DNA of 64,000 bases from positions 1 through 64,000 of the forward strand of contig NZ_RHOT01000003.1 in NCBI RefSeq assembly GCF_003946675.1, in the 5' to 3' direction. Shown one piece after another: positions 47,415 to 56,298 of this stretch. A program made the translations under genes and the position numbers. This DNA is from Lapidilactobacillus gannanensis (lineage in GTDB: Bacteria > Bacillota > Bacilli > Lactobacillales > Lactobacillaceae). Within the stretch, counting starts at the first letter, position 1. Each line of letters begins with the position of its first letter. A model generated the notes under the pieces. It had not been told where the DNA came from and ran no database searches. It saw nothing but the letters and a program-made list of their open reading frames with translations.

Positions 47415-48318
47415 GTTGTTCCTCCTTAAAACTAGCCATATTTTTCTGACGCCGGCGCTGCTGAGCAAAACGCTGCTGTAACAGAGGTGCTGCTAAAAAG
47501 ACAGTCAACATTAGGGCATAAAACAGACGTAAATTATTAGGATCAACGCCCCATTGCAACACCAGCGCAATAATCAAGCGGTAAATAATTGCCCCGCCAA
47601 TAATCGTGATCAAGCGCCAACCAAAAGATAAATTCTGGACCAATACTTCAGCGATAATAATTGCTGCCAAGGCTATCACAATTGTACCAATCCCCATACT
47701 ACTGTCCGCGTAACCATTAATTTGAGCCATTAAACTTCCGGCTAAAGCAATCAAACCATTGGAAATCATGTAAATAATAATTTTCATATTATCAGCGTTG
47801 ATCCCGTTAGCGGCACTCATTTGCTCATTATCACCAACTGCTCGGGCTGCTAAACCAATTTCAGTATTGAAAAAAGTCACTAGTAAGAAAATCACCACTG
47901 CTAACACCAAAGCACCAATTAAAATGGCGGCAAAAGTTGGTGATAACCCAGACAATTGTGTAATGACAGTCGAAACACGACCTAACAAGGAAATATTCGA
48001 CTGACCCATAATTAATAAATTAACTGAATACAATCCAGTTAAGGTTAAAATACCAGTTAGCAGCGCTGGTATCTTTAGTTTCGTATGCAAAAATCCTGAA
48101 ACAAAGCCAGCTAAACAACCAGCTAGTAAGTCTGACAAAGTCGCTAACCATGGGTTTACCCCGGCCACGATTTGTCTAGCCGTCACTGCAGCACCTAAGG
48201 GAAAACTACCTTCAGCAGTCATATCAGCAATATCCAAAATTCGAAAAGTTAAGTAAACACCAATCGCCATGATCGACCATAACAACCCCAATGACAAACT
48301 AGAAATTAATAAATCCAT
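47407..48318 (-). CDS. ABC transporter permease (TrpXYZ-like amino-acid uptake system)
   Basis: 303 residues with about eight membrane helices. DIADMTAEGSFPLGAAV near the N-terminus and GTIVIALAAIIIAE are hallmarks of the permease family that works with DUF534/ABC X4 binding proteins. It follows the binding-protein gene after 25 bases. Confidence 0.9.
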   Translation of the reverse strand: MDLLISSLSLGLLWSIMAIGVYLTFRILDIADMTAEGSFPLGAAVTARQIVAGVNPWLATLSDLLAGCLAGFVSGFLHTKLKIPALLTGILTLTGLYSVNLLIMGQSNISLLGRVSTVITQLSGLSPTFAAILIGALVLAVVIFLLVTFFNTEIGLAARAVGDNEQMSAANGINADNMKIIIYMISNGLIALAGSLMAQINGYADSSMGIGTIVIALAAIIIAEVLVQNLSFGWRLITIIGGAIIYRLIIALVLQWGVDPNNLRLFYALMLTVFLAAPLLQQRFAQQRRRQKNMASFKEEQHD

Positions 48319-48343
48319 TCAAATCATCCCTTCAAAAACTTTT

Positions 48344-49315
48344 TTATTTTTTACTTGGCAACTGCCAACGACGCCAATCAATTTTAAAGAAATCAGCTAG
48401 TTGGTGATTAAAAACCAACTGCGTCTTGGCTGGTTTTTCAACTGGTAAATCCCGAACGGCCTTGCCGCGAATGATTGCCAAGGCCATTTTGCCAGTCTGT
48501 TGGCCTAATTGGTAATAATTAATGCCTTGCGTGGCAACGCCACCTAATTTCACCATAGGCGTTGTCGCCGGAATGATCGGTGTTTTGGTCTTTTGAGAGA
48601 CCTTACCCATCAATGGCATGGCGGCCGTCAAAACATTATCTGCTGGTAAATACATCACATCGACCTGCCGCGCCAAACTAGTTGCGGCTTGCTCAACATC
48701 ATTAGTCGTTGCGACCGTGCGTGTAACGATTTGCAAGCCCTGCTTTTTCAGAACTGTTTGGGCCCGTTTGATTTGAATAACTGAATTCGGCTCAGCAGCA
48801 TTATATAAAAGACCTACTTTCTTGGCCTGAGGAAATAATTGTCGCATTAAAGTGAGTTGTGCTGTCACTGGTACGCTATCCGTGACGCCGGTAACATTTC
48901 CCGTCGGTTTTTGTAAGTTTTTGACCAGACCAGCATCGACGGGGTCTGTGATCGCTGTAAATAATAGCGGTGTCTTTTGGTCAACTGCCAGTAAGGCCTG
49001 CGCTGCTGGTGTGGCAATCGCTAAATTCAAAGTGTTATGATGATTGGCTAAACGCTCACTCATAGCTCGCAAATTAGCTTGATCACCTTGGGCATTAACA
49101 TAATCAATTTTAATTTTTTTGCCCAGGCTACCACCATTTTGCTTAACCTCTGCCAAAAAACCTTTGCGCGCCTGATCCAGTGCGCTCTGATCCATCAACT
49201 GCAAAATACCAATCCGAATTTCTCCACTCGCTTGAGGACGTTTGCTTTGATAATCGGTCCAGAAAACTAACCCTAATAATAATACCAATAAAATAATTAA
49301 AAATTTCTTTCGCAT
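48344..49315 (-). CDS. ABC transporter substrate-binding protein (TrpX-like)
   Basis: 323 residues. The N-terminus is a membrane anchor or uncleaved signal (about 3-19); I see no lipobox Cys. The ABC X4/DUF534 fold is shown by RIGILQLMDQSALD, ATPAAQALL, KTPLLFTAITDPV, TGNVTGVTDSV and KKVGLLYNAAEPNS. Known members bind tryptophan and related amino acids. The upstream leader peptide is loaded with tyrosine codons, so tyrosine is the likely regulated ligand here; that is inference. GGAGGAG precedes the ATG. Confidence 0.9.
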   Translation of the reverse strand: MRKKFLIILLVLLLGLVFWTDYQSKRPQASGEIRIGILQLMDQSALDQARKGFLAEVKQNGGSLGKKIKIDYVNAQGDQANLRAMSERLANHHNTLNLAIATPAAQALLAVDQKTPLLFTAITDPVDAGLVKNLQKPTGNVTGVTDSVPVTAQLTLMRQLFPQAKKVGLLYNAAEPNSVIQIKRAQTVLKKQGLQIVTRTVATTNDVEQAATSLARQVDVMYLPADNVLTAAMPLMGKVSQKTKTPIIPATTPMVKLGGVATQGINYYQLGQQTGKMALAIIRGKAVRDLPVEKPAKTQLVFNHQLADFFKIDWRRWQLPSKK

Positions 49316-49343
49316 ACCTTCGTCTCCTCCAATTGAATAAACA

Positions 49344-49378
49344 AAAAGCAGTCACAGAAATGATTTCTGTGACTGCTT
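49344..49378 (-). terminator. Attenuator terminator of the ABC uptake operon
   Basis: Perfect 16-bp stem AAGCAGTCACAGAAAT/ATTTCTGTGACTGCTT with a one-base gap and a T5 run, located between the leader peptide and the first structural gene. A terminator inside a leader is the mark of attenuation control. Confidence 0.85.
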
Positions 49379-49524
49379 GAGAAAGTCGTTTAGTTTACAC
49401 AACTAAAACCCAGTCAACCACATGAAATCATTAAGATCCATGTGGTTGTTTTTCGTACTAAATACTACGACCATCATGGATGCAAAGCTCGCGTACGCGG
49501 CTTGCATCCAACAGATACAATCCG
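49379..49524 (-). promoter_or_regulatory. Competing stem-loops of the tyrosine attenuator
   Basis: After the leader peptide come GGATGCAA/TTGCATCC, CAACCACATG (49448-49439) with CATGTGGTTG (49424-49415), and TTTAGTT/AACTAAA. Part of the tyrosine-codon run (TACTACG, 49545-49539) is complementary to CGTAGTA (49469-49463). That same downstream segment (GTCG..TTTAGT) can instead pair with ACTAAACGAC next to the terminator. TGACTG (49416-49411) is complementary to CAGTCA in the terminator arm. These give mutually exclusive folds. Confidence 0.6.
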
Positions 49525-49584
49525 CTAACCATAATAGACGTAGTAATAACTATTATTCAGTTGTAATTTTGCTAAATGTAACAT
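49525..49584 (-). CDS. Tyrosine-rich leader peptide of the ABC uptake operon
   Basis: A 19-residue ORF, MLHLAKLQLNNSYYYVYYG, ending at TAG. Its ATG is nine bases after GGAG. Five of six consecutive codons near the end are tyrosine (TAT TAC TAC GTC TAT TAT). It lies between a strong promoter and a terminator in front of an aromatic-amino-acid type ABC operon. I see no T-box signature. This fits ribosome-mediated attenuation that senses charged tRNA-Tyr. Confidence 0.82.
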   Translation of the reverse strand: MLHLAKLQLNNSYYYVYYG

Positions 49585-49615
49585 GGCAATCACTCCAACT
49601 AATAAGATGAATCTA

Positions 49616-49644
49616 ACAATACGCAACTAAAAAGAAAAAGTCAA
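49616..49644 (-). promoter_or_regulatory. Promoter of the leader-ABC operon
   Basis: TTGACT (49644-49639), 17 bases, TATTGT (49621-49616). The transcript would start near 49609, just before the leader peptide ribosome site. Confidence 0.8.
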
Positions 49645-49705
49645 GCAAAAATAAACGAGTTGTGACCTAACAGTAATGCCTGTCATGACATAATCGATCG
49701 CCCTA

Positions 49706-50437
49706 TCACGGTTCTGGAATTGGCGGCAATTCAAATGGTTGTTGCAAATCAAAACGCACGGCGCGATCAATAGTGATTTCTGCTGCTGAGACTTGGCAAT
49801 TATAAGCCAGCACTTGAACCCCATTAGCTTGAGCAGTCGCAATTGCTGCGGCTAATTCTGGTTGTAATGCCCGATTGATCGTCATCACTTCAATTTGTGG
49901 TACCTGAATAATAAATAGCAAATAAGCCTGATAGCCCTGTCGTTGCGCTTGAATTAGCGTTTCAACATGTTTGAGACCACGGGTCGTTACCGCATCGGGA
50001 AAAGCCGCCACTTTACCATTAACTAAAGTGACCCCTTTAACTTCTACGAAAAAATTTCGGCCGTGACCAGTTGTTCCAGCGATATCAAACCGCGCATCCC
50101 TGAAAACAACCTCACGTTTAACCAGACTAATCGCATCAAGCTGAGGCAAGGTCATTTGTCCTTGATTAAGTGCTGCTGCAGCAAGCGCATTAGGAATCTG
50201 TGAATCAATATTAATCCAGCGCGTCACAGTTTTTACTGCCACCAAATCATAATCAGTTTTCCGCTGCGGACTAGGCAGATAATTCAAAGCAACCAGCACC
50301 CCAGGAATTAATAATTCTAGACATTTACCGGTATTTTTAACATGAACCACTACCAATTCGCCAGCTAGTTGACAGTGGGCAATAAAGCGATTGGGCCGAC
50401 TTATAAAAGTAGCCAATTTAATAGTTGCATAGCGCAT
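49706..50437 (-). CDS. sfsA: SfsA family protein
   Basis: 243 residues from ATG 50437, directly after the degV stop. SfsA hallmarks: FISRPNRFIAH, VHVKNTGKCLELL, the PD-(D/E)XK-like core FDIAGT..FFVEVKGVTLV, and AAFPDAVTTRGLKH. The E. coli member was named for stimulation of sugar fermentation and binds nucleic acid; the biochemical role is unsettled. Likely one operon with degV. Confidence 0.92.
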   Translation of the reverse strand: MRYATIKLATFISRPNRFIAHCQLAGELVVVHVKNTGKCLELLIPGVLVALNYLPSPQRKTDYDLVAVKTVTRWINIDSQIPNALAAAALNQGQMTLPQLDAISLVKREVVFRDARFDIAGTTGHGRNFFVEVKGVTLVNGKVAAFPDAVTTRGLKHVETLIQAQRQGYQAYLLFIIQVPQIEVMTINRALQPELAAAIATAQANGVQVLAYNCQVSAAEITIDRAVRFDLQQPFELPPIPEP

Positions 50438-50438
50438 T

Positions 50439-51317
50439 TTATTTACCAGCGACCAATTCTTTTTGCCAGTCGCGCGACCATAGCAAGCCCATGACCCCTT
50501 CACCAGTATGAACACCAATTGTAGGACCAATATGACTGATATGAACTGACATTTCGGGAAACTTGGTATGCACTTGTTCCTGCCAATGTTGCGACGTTAA
50601 CGGGGCGTTGCCATCAATCACCGTCACCTGAAGCGGAAAATCAACGGCTGCTTGAGCTTGGTCCAAATCCTGCAAGGCGTGAGTTAATGCTCGCCGCATC
50701 GTGCGTTCTTTGGCAACGGCAACAATTTTACCAGCTTGATCAAACTGCAGAATTGGTTTTACTTGTAATAAACTGCCTAAAATAGCACTAGCATTAGATA
50801 AACGGCCGGTTCTTAATAAATGTTGTAGGTTATCAACCGCAAAATCAACCCCAATCGTTGCTCGAAAAGCCGTTAAGCGTGGTAAAATTTCAGCTGCATG
50901 TTGACCTTGGGCTACTAAATATTGGGCATAACGTACTAAATCTGCTTCACCAGCACTCGCTATCAGTGAATCAAAAGGATAGACCTTAATTGCCGTCACT
51001 TCGGCTACATGCTGACAGAGATTTTCGTAAAATGTGGTAATACCACTAGAAAGATTAATACAAATAACTTCATCAAATCCAGCAGCTGCTAGTTGGTCAA
51101 AAGCCTGATCCATTTGCTGCATGGTAATCTGTGCCGTGGTAGGCAACTTGTCAACTTGATGTAACCGTTGATAGAAATCAGCAGCGGTAATCGTTTGATT
51201 TTCTAAAAAGACTTCTTCGCCAAAAATGACCGTAATTGGTAACATGGTTACCTGTAATTGATCAGCTTCTGCGGGTGTTAGATAAGAAGCACTGTCAGTT
51301 AAAATAGCTGTTTTCAT
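50439..51317 (-). CDS. DegV-family fatty acid-binding protein
   Basis: 292 residues. TDSASYLTPAEA and LPTTAQITMQQM (residues that contact the fatty acid), ICINLSSGITTFYENL, and RTGRLSNASAILGSLLQVKPIL are the family signatures. In Firmicutes such FakB-like proteins present fatty acids to the kinase FakA. Whether this copy is a FakB cannot be told here. Confidence 0.92.
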   Translation of the reverse strand: MKTAILTDSASYLTPAEADQLQVTMLPITVIFGEEVFLENQTITAADFYQRLHQVDKLPTTAQITMQQMDQAFDQLAAAGFDEVICINLSSGITTFYENLCQHVAEVTAIKVYPFDSLIASAGEADLVRYAQYLVAQGQHAAEILPRLTAFRATIGVDFAVDNLQHLLRTGRLSNASAILGSLLQVKPILQFDQAGKIVAVAKERTMRRALTHALQDLDQAQAAVDFPLQVTVIDGNAPLTSQHWQEQVHTKFPEMSVHISHIGPTIGVHTGEGVMGLLWSRDWQKELVAGK

Positions 51318-51455
51318 GAGTCACTCACTTTTCTTGATTTAGTCGACTGCCAAGCAAATTGCCAACAAAATAATTCAGCAGTTACTGTCTTCATTCTACT
51401 GGATTATCACTGAATGTACAGTTTATTTTCATGACTATTCTGGGAGGACCATGCC

Positions 51456-51512
51456 ATGCGAAAAAATAGCCATTATTGCTTGAAAGCGCTAAATACTCAG
51501 CTGACTCACTAA
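51456..51512 (+). CDS. Possible 18-residue leader or small peptide
   Basis: ATG eight bases after a perfect GGGAGG, encoding MRKNSHYCLKALNTQLTH and a stop, 54 bases before the TSUP permease gene. No clear promoter precedes it and no terminator follows. A cre-like TGAAAGCGCTAAAT overlaps it. Confidence 0.3.
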   Translation: MRKNSHYCLKALNTQLTH

Positions 51513-51566
51513 AGCATTGGAAAACGCGGTATGATAGAAGCTAACAATGTAAAGGACTGATTTACC

Positions 51567-52343
51567 ATGCCAACATTATGGCAGCTATGGCTGATGTTGA
51601 TACCAACAGGTATCGCCGCCGGAATTGTCAGCTCAGCAACTGGCCTAGCTTCTTTAGTTTCCTACCCAATTCTATTAGCAATTGGCTTACCCCCGGTTGT
51701 GGCGAATGTGACCAATACTTATTCATTATTTTTTGCAGAATTCGGTGCCACGCTTTCTTCAAGAAAAGAACTCCATGGTCACCAACATGACTTAAAAATC
51801 ATCTTACCGCTAACCCTAGTGGGCTGTGTGGTCGGCTCCTTGATTCTTTTCATGATTCCAGCTAGTACTTTTGAAAAAGTTGTCCCTTTCTTTATTCTTT
51901 TAGCGGCAGTCGTCGTCCTCTGGCCACATAACTACCATCAGAAAAAACAATTAAGCACCACCGCCCCTCACCAACGATTGGTCACCATAGTCACTTGGAG
52001 CGGGATTTTTCTAGTTGGCGTTTACAGCGGTTATTTCGGTGCTGCTAGCGGTGTGTTACTGTTGTCGTTACTTGCGGTCATCAGTCCCCTTACTTTTGCC
52101 GAATATAATGCTGAAAAGAATGTCACTTTAGGGTTAGCAAATTTGATTTCAGCTATTATTTATGCCACCCAAACAACTATCCAGTGGCACTACATTATTC
52201 CGCTTGCGTTAGGTTTTCTAATTGGTGGTTTAATCGGTCCCGTATTAGTTCGGCGAATTCCTGAACGAATCATTAAATTAGTGATTGGTCTAGGATCACT
52301 AATTTTAGCGATCACTCTATTTGTTCAAGCCTTCTGGCGCTAA
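51567..52343 (+). CDS. TauE/SafE (TSUP) family membrane permease
   Basis: 258 residues with about eight membrane helices in two repeats. The repeats begin GIAAGIVSSATGLASLVSYPILL and GVYSGYFGAASGVLLLSLL, the TSUP pattern. Members export sulfite, sulfonates or other organic anions; substrate unknown here. AAAGGA precedes the ATG, and TATGAT near 51531 may be its -10. Confidence 0.88.
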   Translation: MPTLWQLWLMLIPTGIAAGIVSSATGLASLVSYPILLAIGLPPVVANVTNTYSLFFAEFGATLSSRKELHGHQHDLKIILPLTLVGCVVGSLILFMIPASTFEKVVPFFILLAAVVVLWPHNYHQKKQLSTTAPHQRLVTIVTWSGIFLVGVYSGYFGAASGVLLLSLLAVISPLTFAEYNAEKNVTLGLANLISAIIYATQTTIQWHYIIPLALGFLIGGLIGPVLVRRIPERIIKLVIGLGSLILAITLFVQAFWR

Positions 52344-52595
52344 CCAACTTCATTAACGGTAACTGCAATGCAAGTAGCCTTTAGTAAATCAGTCAATTTT
52401 GGGGTGATCGTAGTTTCCATAAGCACGCTTGTCCGCCCAATGAGATTGACCACCGTTTGTCAGACTCTAATTTTATGTTGACCTTTATTGAATAACTTTG
52501 AATAACTTTTCGTCAGATATTTTTCAACTGCAAATTTTAACCGGCTACAAGCACAGTCGCTACTGATGCTACTTGACCTTGACTGGTTTTATGAC

Positions 52596-52625
52596 CAAAA
52601 AGTTCTGCCTATGCTTAGCAGAACC
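52596..52625 (-). terminator. Terminator of glmS
   Basis: GTTCTGC/GCAGAAC stem and TTTTT on the minus strand, 11 bases after the glmS stop. The 250 bases before it (52344-52595) hold no gene; a fragment GTTTGTCAGACTCT near 52459 resembles the end of the element at 54633-54814. Confidence 0.75.
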
Positions 52626-52634
52626 TGATTTAAT

Positions 52635-54449
52635 TTACTCAACAGTAACGCTTTTAGCTAAATTACGCGGTTGATCCACATTCAATCCTCGCTGTAACGT
52701 TGCATAATAAGCTAATAATTGCCCACAAACGCCAGTCAATAACGGCATTAGTTCAGGAGTTAATTCTGGTAAAACAATCTGATCCGTTGCCTGCTGACAA
52801 GCCTCACTAGCAATAACTAATACCTGCGCACCACGGGCTAAAACTTCTTGCACGTTCCCTCGAGTATGACTAGCGGTAGTTCTTTCGGTAATAAATGTGA
52901 TCACAGGTACATCCTGTTCAATCAAAGCAATGGTCCCATGCTTCAATTCACCAGCAGCAAAACCTTCTGTGTGGACATAAGAGATCTCTTTTAATTTCAA
53001 GGCTGCTTCTAAGCTAACATCATAGTCAATCCCCCGTCCCAAATAAAACGCATCCTGACTTGCTCCCAAGAAATTGGCCGCTAAATCAGCCCAACCTTGT
53101 TTATCATCAACTAAGGTTGCCATCCCATTAGCAGCTAAACTCAACTGCATTTGCAAGTCCCAGGCAAGCGCTGCTGGAATCGCTAAATACTCGCCTAACG
53201 CTTTGGCTAAAACTGCCTCAACTGCAATTTGAGCCGTATAGGCTTTGGTCGAAGCAACCGCAATTTCTGGACCAGCATGTAAAACTAATGAATAGTCGCT
53301 TTCTCGGGCCAAAGTCGAATTAGCCACATTAGTAATCACTAGTGTTGGTAGATGACGCCGTTTCGCCTCAATTAGGACCTGGCGGCTATCAGCCGTCTCA
53401 CCACTTTGCGATAAGAAAATAAAAACTGGTTGCTGCGACAAAATCGGCCAATGATAACCAAATTCACTGGCAACACCTACTTCTGCAGGAATCTGAGTAT
53501 ACTTTTCAAATAACCGTTTACCAACCAAACTGGCATGATAACTTGTCCCAGCGGCCACAAAATATAGCCGATCGGCCTGTGCTAAAGTTTGCAATAATTT
53601 AGGCTCAATTTGTGGTTGACCACTGGTTGTTAAATACTCTTGACTGATTCGCCGCATCACCGCGGGTTGCTCATCAATTTCTTTTAGCATAAATGTTGGA
53701 TAAGCACCTTTGGAAACTTCACCAGCCGTGACGTTGATTGTGATTGCTTCTCTGACTTGACTAACACCTTGTAAATTCATAAGTTGGACTTGTTCAGCGG
53801 TTACAATAGCAATTTCTTGATCATGAAGTTCCAAATATTGATCAGTTAAATCGTAAGTAGCTAAAGCATCTGAAGTCACTAAGTTGCCTTGTTGTCCCAG
53901 CCCAATCAGTAGTGGGCTTTTATTTTTGGCAACATATAACCGATCTGGCTGTTGGCGATCAACCAAAATCAACGCATAAGAGCCATTAACCAATTGTAAA
54001 GTTTTCTGCAAGGCCGCTAAAGTAGATAACTGTTCTTGCTCAACAAATTTAGCAACCAACTGAACTAAAACTTCTGTGTCGGTTTGACTCACAAAGTCAG
54101 TTGTTGGCAAATACTGTTGCTTCAGTTCTGTAAAATTGCTGATGACCCCGTTATGCACCAAATAAAAACGTTGTGACGTCGAAAACTGTGGATGCGCATT
54201 TGCCTCGCTAGGTTGTCCATGCGTTGCCCAACGCGTATGGGCAATACCGAGCTGGCCATTTACCTGCTGGTCAACGGCAGCACGTAAGGCGGCAATTTTC
54301 CCCACGGTCTTCACCAAATAATCATGACCAGTTTGATCATTAACATATAATCCGGCAGAATCATAGCCACGATATTCTAATCGTTCTAATCCTTTTAATA
54401 AAATTTCTGTTGTTTCATCGTAACCAATCGCACCAACAATTCCACACAT
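52635..54449 (-). CDS. glmS: Glutamine--fructose-6-phosphate aminotransferase
   Basis: Makes glucosamine-6-P, the entry to UDP-GlcNAc and the cell wall. The N-terminal amidotransferase domain starts MCGIVGAIG with nucleophile Cys2 and includes HTRWATHGQPSEANAHP. Two SIS domains bind the sugar (VAAGTSYH, FLSQSGETADSRQ), and the C-terminus ends NLAKSVTVE. 604 residues. AAGGAG precedes the ATG. No glmS ribozyme is seen upstream; instead four ATTGGT sites surround the promoter. Confidence 0.97.
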   Translation of the reverse strand: MCGIVGAIGYDETTEILLKGLERLEYRGYDSAGLYVNDQTGHDYLVKTVGKIAALRAAVDQQVNGQLGIAHTRWATHGQPSEANAHPQFSTSQRFYLVHNGVISNFTELKQQYLPTTDFVSQTDTEVLVQLVAKFVEQEQLSTLAALQKTLQLVNGSYALILVDRQQPDRLYVAKNKSPLLIGLGQQGNLVTSDALATYDLTDQYLELHDQEIAIVTAEQVQLMNLQGVSQVREAITINVTAGEVSKGAYPTFMLKEIDEQPAVMRRISQEYLTTSGQPQIEPKLLQTLAQADRLYFVAAGTSYHASLVGKRLFEKYTQIPAEVGVASEFGYHWPILSQQPVFIFLSQSGETADSRQVLIEAKRRHLPTLVITNVANSTLARESDYSLVLHAGPEIAVASTKAYTAQIAVEAVLAKALGEYLAIPAALAWDLQMQLSLAANGMATLVDDKQGWADLAANFLGASQDAFYLGRGIDYDVSLEAALKLKEISYVHTEGFAAGELKHGTIALIEQDVPVITFITERTTASHTRGNVQEVLARGAQVLVIASEACQQATDQIVLPELTPELMPLLTGVCGQLLAYYATLQRGLNVDQPRNLAKSVTVE

Positions 54450-54468
54450 GTCTAGTTATCTCCTTAAA

Positions 54469-54591
54469 ATTGGTATATATCATTCTTAAACTTCATCATT
54501 TAAAACAATTGCTATTTTATTGGTTTATATTGACAATGTCAAATTTATTTTACGCATTGGTATGATTTTAATATAATATTGGTCTATCAAT
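54469..54591 (-). promoter_or_regulatory. glmS promoter with four ATTGGT-type operator sites
   Basis: Promoter TTGACA (54542-54537), 17 bases, TAAAAT (54519-54514). On the plus strand ATTGGTATA (54469), ATTGGTTTA (54519), ATTGGTATG (54556) and ATTGGTCTA (54578) are direct repeats; the last reads ATTGGTCTATCAAT. They resemble operators of GntR/HutC regulators such as NagR. One overlaps the -10 box, one the leader, and two lie upstream. Confidence 0.65.
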
Positions 54592-54632
54592 TTTATTTAA
54601 GAATTAATTGGACTTGCAAGTTAATTGACTAC

Positions 54633-54814
54633 AAAAAGAGTCTGGAACATAAGTCTATTTCCAAAAAAATAATACGAACTTTCGTTGCTGAAATGTGTTC
54701 TCAAAAGGTACCCGGTTCTGCTTAACGAAAAAAATGCCGAACAATTCTAACGAATTGTTCGACATTTTATGTTAAGGCTCACTGGCTGACCGCCTTTTGT
54801 CAGACTCTTTTTTT
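54633..54814 (-). repeat. Long nested inverted-repeat element containing hairpin copy D
   Basis: Outer 12-bp arms AAAAAGAGTCTG (54633-54644) and CAGACTCTTTTT (54801-54812) enclose a copy of the dispersed element (54674-54802, minus strand) with the hairpin TGCCGAACAATTC/GAATTGTTCGACA. It lies 19 bases after the glmM stop and can terminate it. The 182-bp palindromic unit has no ORF. Confidence 0.75.
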
Positions 54815-54832
54815 GACGACTAAATCATTTGG

Positions 54833-56197
54833 TTAATCAACGCCAATTTCGTTGCGCACAACATCAGCAATTTGATCAACATATTTATCAACTAATTCTT
54901 GAGTTGGTGCTTCGGCCATGACTCGTAATAATGATTGGGTGCCACTAGGGCGAACCAAAACCCGACCATCCCCATTCATTTCTTTTTCGACAGTGTCAAT
55001 AATTGAAACAATTGCGGGATGCGCTTGCCAGTTCTTCTTATCAGTGACTGGCACATTGACTAACCGTTGTGGGTAAGTCTGAACTGGCGCCGCTAATTCT
55101 GATAATTTCTTGCCGGTTTGTTTCATGATGTTTAGCAATTGAATCCCCGTTAACATCCCATCACCAGTATTATGAAAATCAAACAAAATAATATGACCAG
55201 ATTGTTCGCCGCCTAAGTTATAACCATTAGCACGCATTTCCTCAACCACATAACGGTCACCAACTTGAGTTTGAACAGACTTTAGGCCGGCCTTTTCGAT
55301 GGCTTTGTACAAACCGATATTACTCATGACAGTCGTGACAATCGTGTCATTCTTGAGACGACCGCGTTCAGCAAAGAACGTCCCTAGAATATACATAATT
55401 TTATCACCATCGACAATTTGACCGTTCTCATCAACTGCGATACAACGATCACCATCACCGTCAAACGCTAGACCAAGGTCAGCGCCCTTTTCAACAACAG
55501 TTGCCGCTAATTTTTCTGGATGAGTTGAACCAACATGATCGTTAATGTTGATACCATCTGGTGAAGTAGCGATTGTTGTGAAATCTGCATCGATATCGGC
55601 AAATAAACGATTAACTAAACCGCTAGTCGAACCATTGGCACCATCAACAACGACTTTAATGTCCCCAAAATCTTCAGAAACTGTTTGTTCGATAAATTGT
55701 AAGTATTTCTGAGAAGCTTCGGGATAATCTTCAACTACACCTAATCCTTCTGCGGCTGGTCGAGGTAATTCGTCGTTAGTGGCGTCCAGATAAGCTTCAA
55801 TTTCTTCTTCTTCGCTATCCAGTAGTTTGTAACCATCAGACCCAAAGAACTTAATCCCATTATCGGCAGCTGGATTATGCGATGCTGAAATCATGATACC
55901 AGCATCAGCACCTTGCGCGCGAACTAAGTAAGCCACTGCTGGTGTGGTAATGACACCAAGTTTTAACACTTCAATTCCTACTGAAAGTAGGCCGGAAATC
56001 AAGGCATATTCCAACATTTGTCCCGAAGCCCGCGTGTCGCGAGCAACGAGAACTCGTGGTGCTGGCCGATTGGCCTTGTCATCCGCATGTTGGGTTAAAA
56101 CATAGCCACCTGCACGACCCAATTTAAATGCCAATTCTGGTGTTAATTCTTTATTTGCAACACCACGAACACCATCCGTACCAAAATACTTCACCAT
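54833..56197 (-). CDS. glmM: Phosphoglucosamine mutase
   Basis: Interconverts glucosamine-6-P and -1-P. The phosphoserine loop is [11 protein letters not shown] (near residue 101), the metal loop DGDGDR (near 243), the sugar loop GGEQSGH (near 330) and the phosphate site [12 protein letters not shown]. 454 residues. AGGAG precedes the ATG. Third gene of cdaA-cdaR-glmM, a cluster conserved in Firmicutes where GlmM can restrain CdaA activity. Confidence 0.97.
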   Translation of the reverse strand: MVKYFGTDGVRGVANKELTPELAFKLGRAGGYVLTQHADDKANRPAPRVLVARDTRASGQMLEYALISGLLSVGIEVLKLGVITTPAVAYLVRAQGADAGIMISASHNPAADNGIKFFGSDGYKLLDSEEEEIEAYLDATNDELPRPAAEGLGVVEDYPEASQKYLQFIEQTVSEDFGDIKVVVDGANGSTSGLVNRLFADIDADFTTIATSPDGININDHVGSTHPEKLAATVVEKGADLGLAFDGDGDRCIAVDENGQIVDGDKIMYILGTFFAERGRLKNDTIVTTVMSNIGLYKAIEKAGLKSVQTQVGDRYVVEEMRANGYNLGGEQSGHIILFDFHNTGDGMLTGIQLLNIMKQTGKKLSELAAPVQTYPQRLVNVPVTDKKNWQAHPAIVSIIDTVEKEMNGDGRVLVRPSGTQSLLRVMAEAPTQELVDKYVDQIADVVRNEIGVD

Positions 56198-56298
56198 AAT
56201 TATTTTCTCCTATCTCACTTTAATTCAGTTATTAATCGAATTTAGATTGATTTTGTTTAATTGTCATCTGCATCATCAGTGGTCGCAGTCGTAGTATC

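Noticed and set aside
49316-49705. T-box riboswitch before the ABC operon
   Set aside because: The T-box core (AGGGTGGNACCGCG) and specifier architecture are absent, while a ribosome site and short Tyr-rich ORF are present.
54450-54832. glmS ribozyme
   Set aside because: The conserved ribozyme core is not found upstream of glmS; the region is AT-rich with a promoter, ATTGGT sites and a repeat element.
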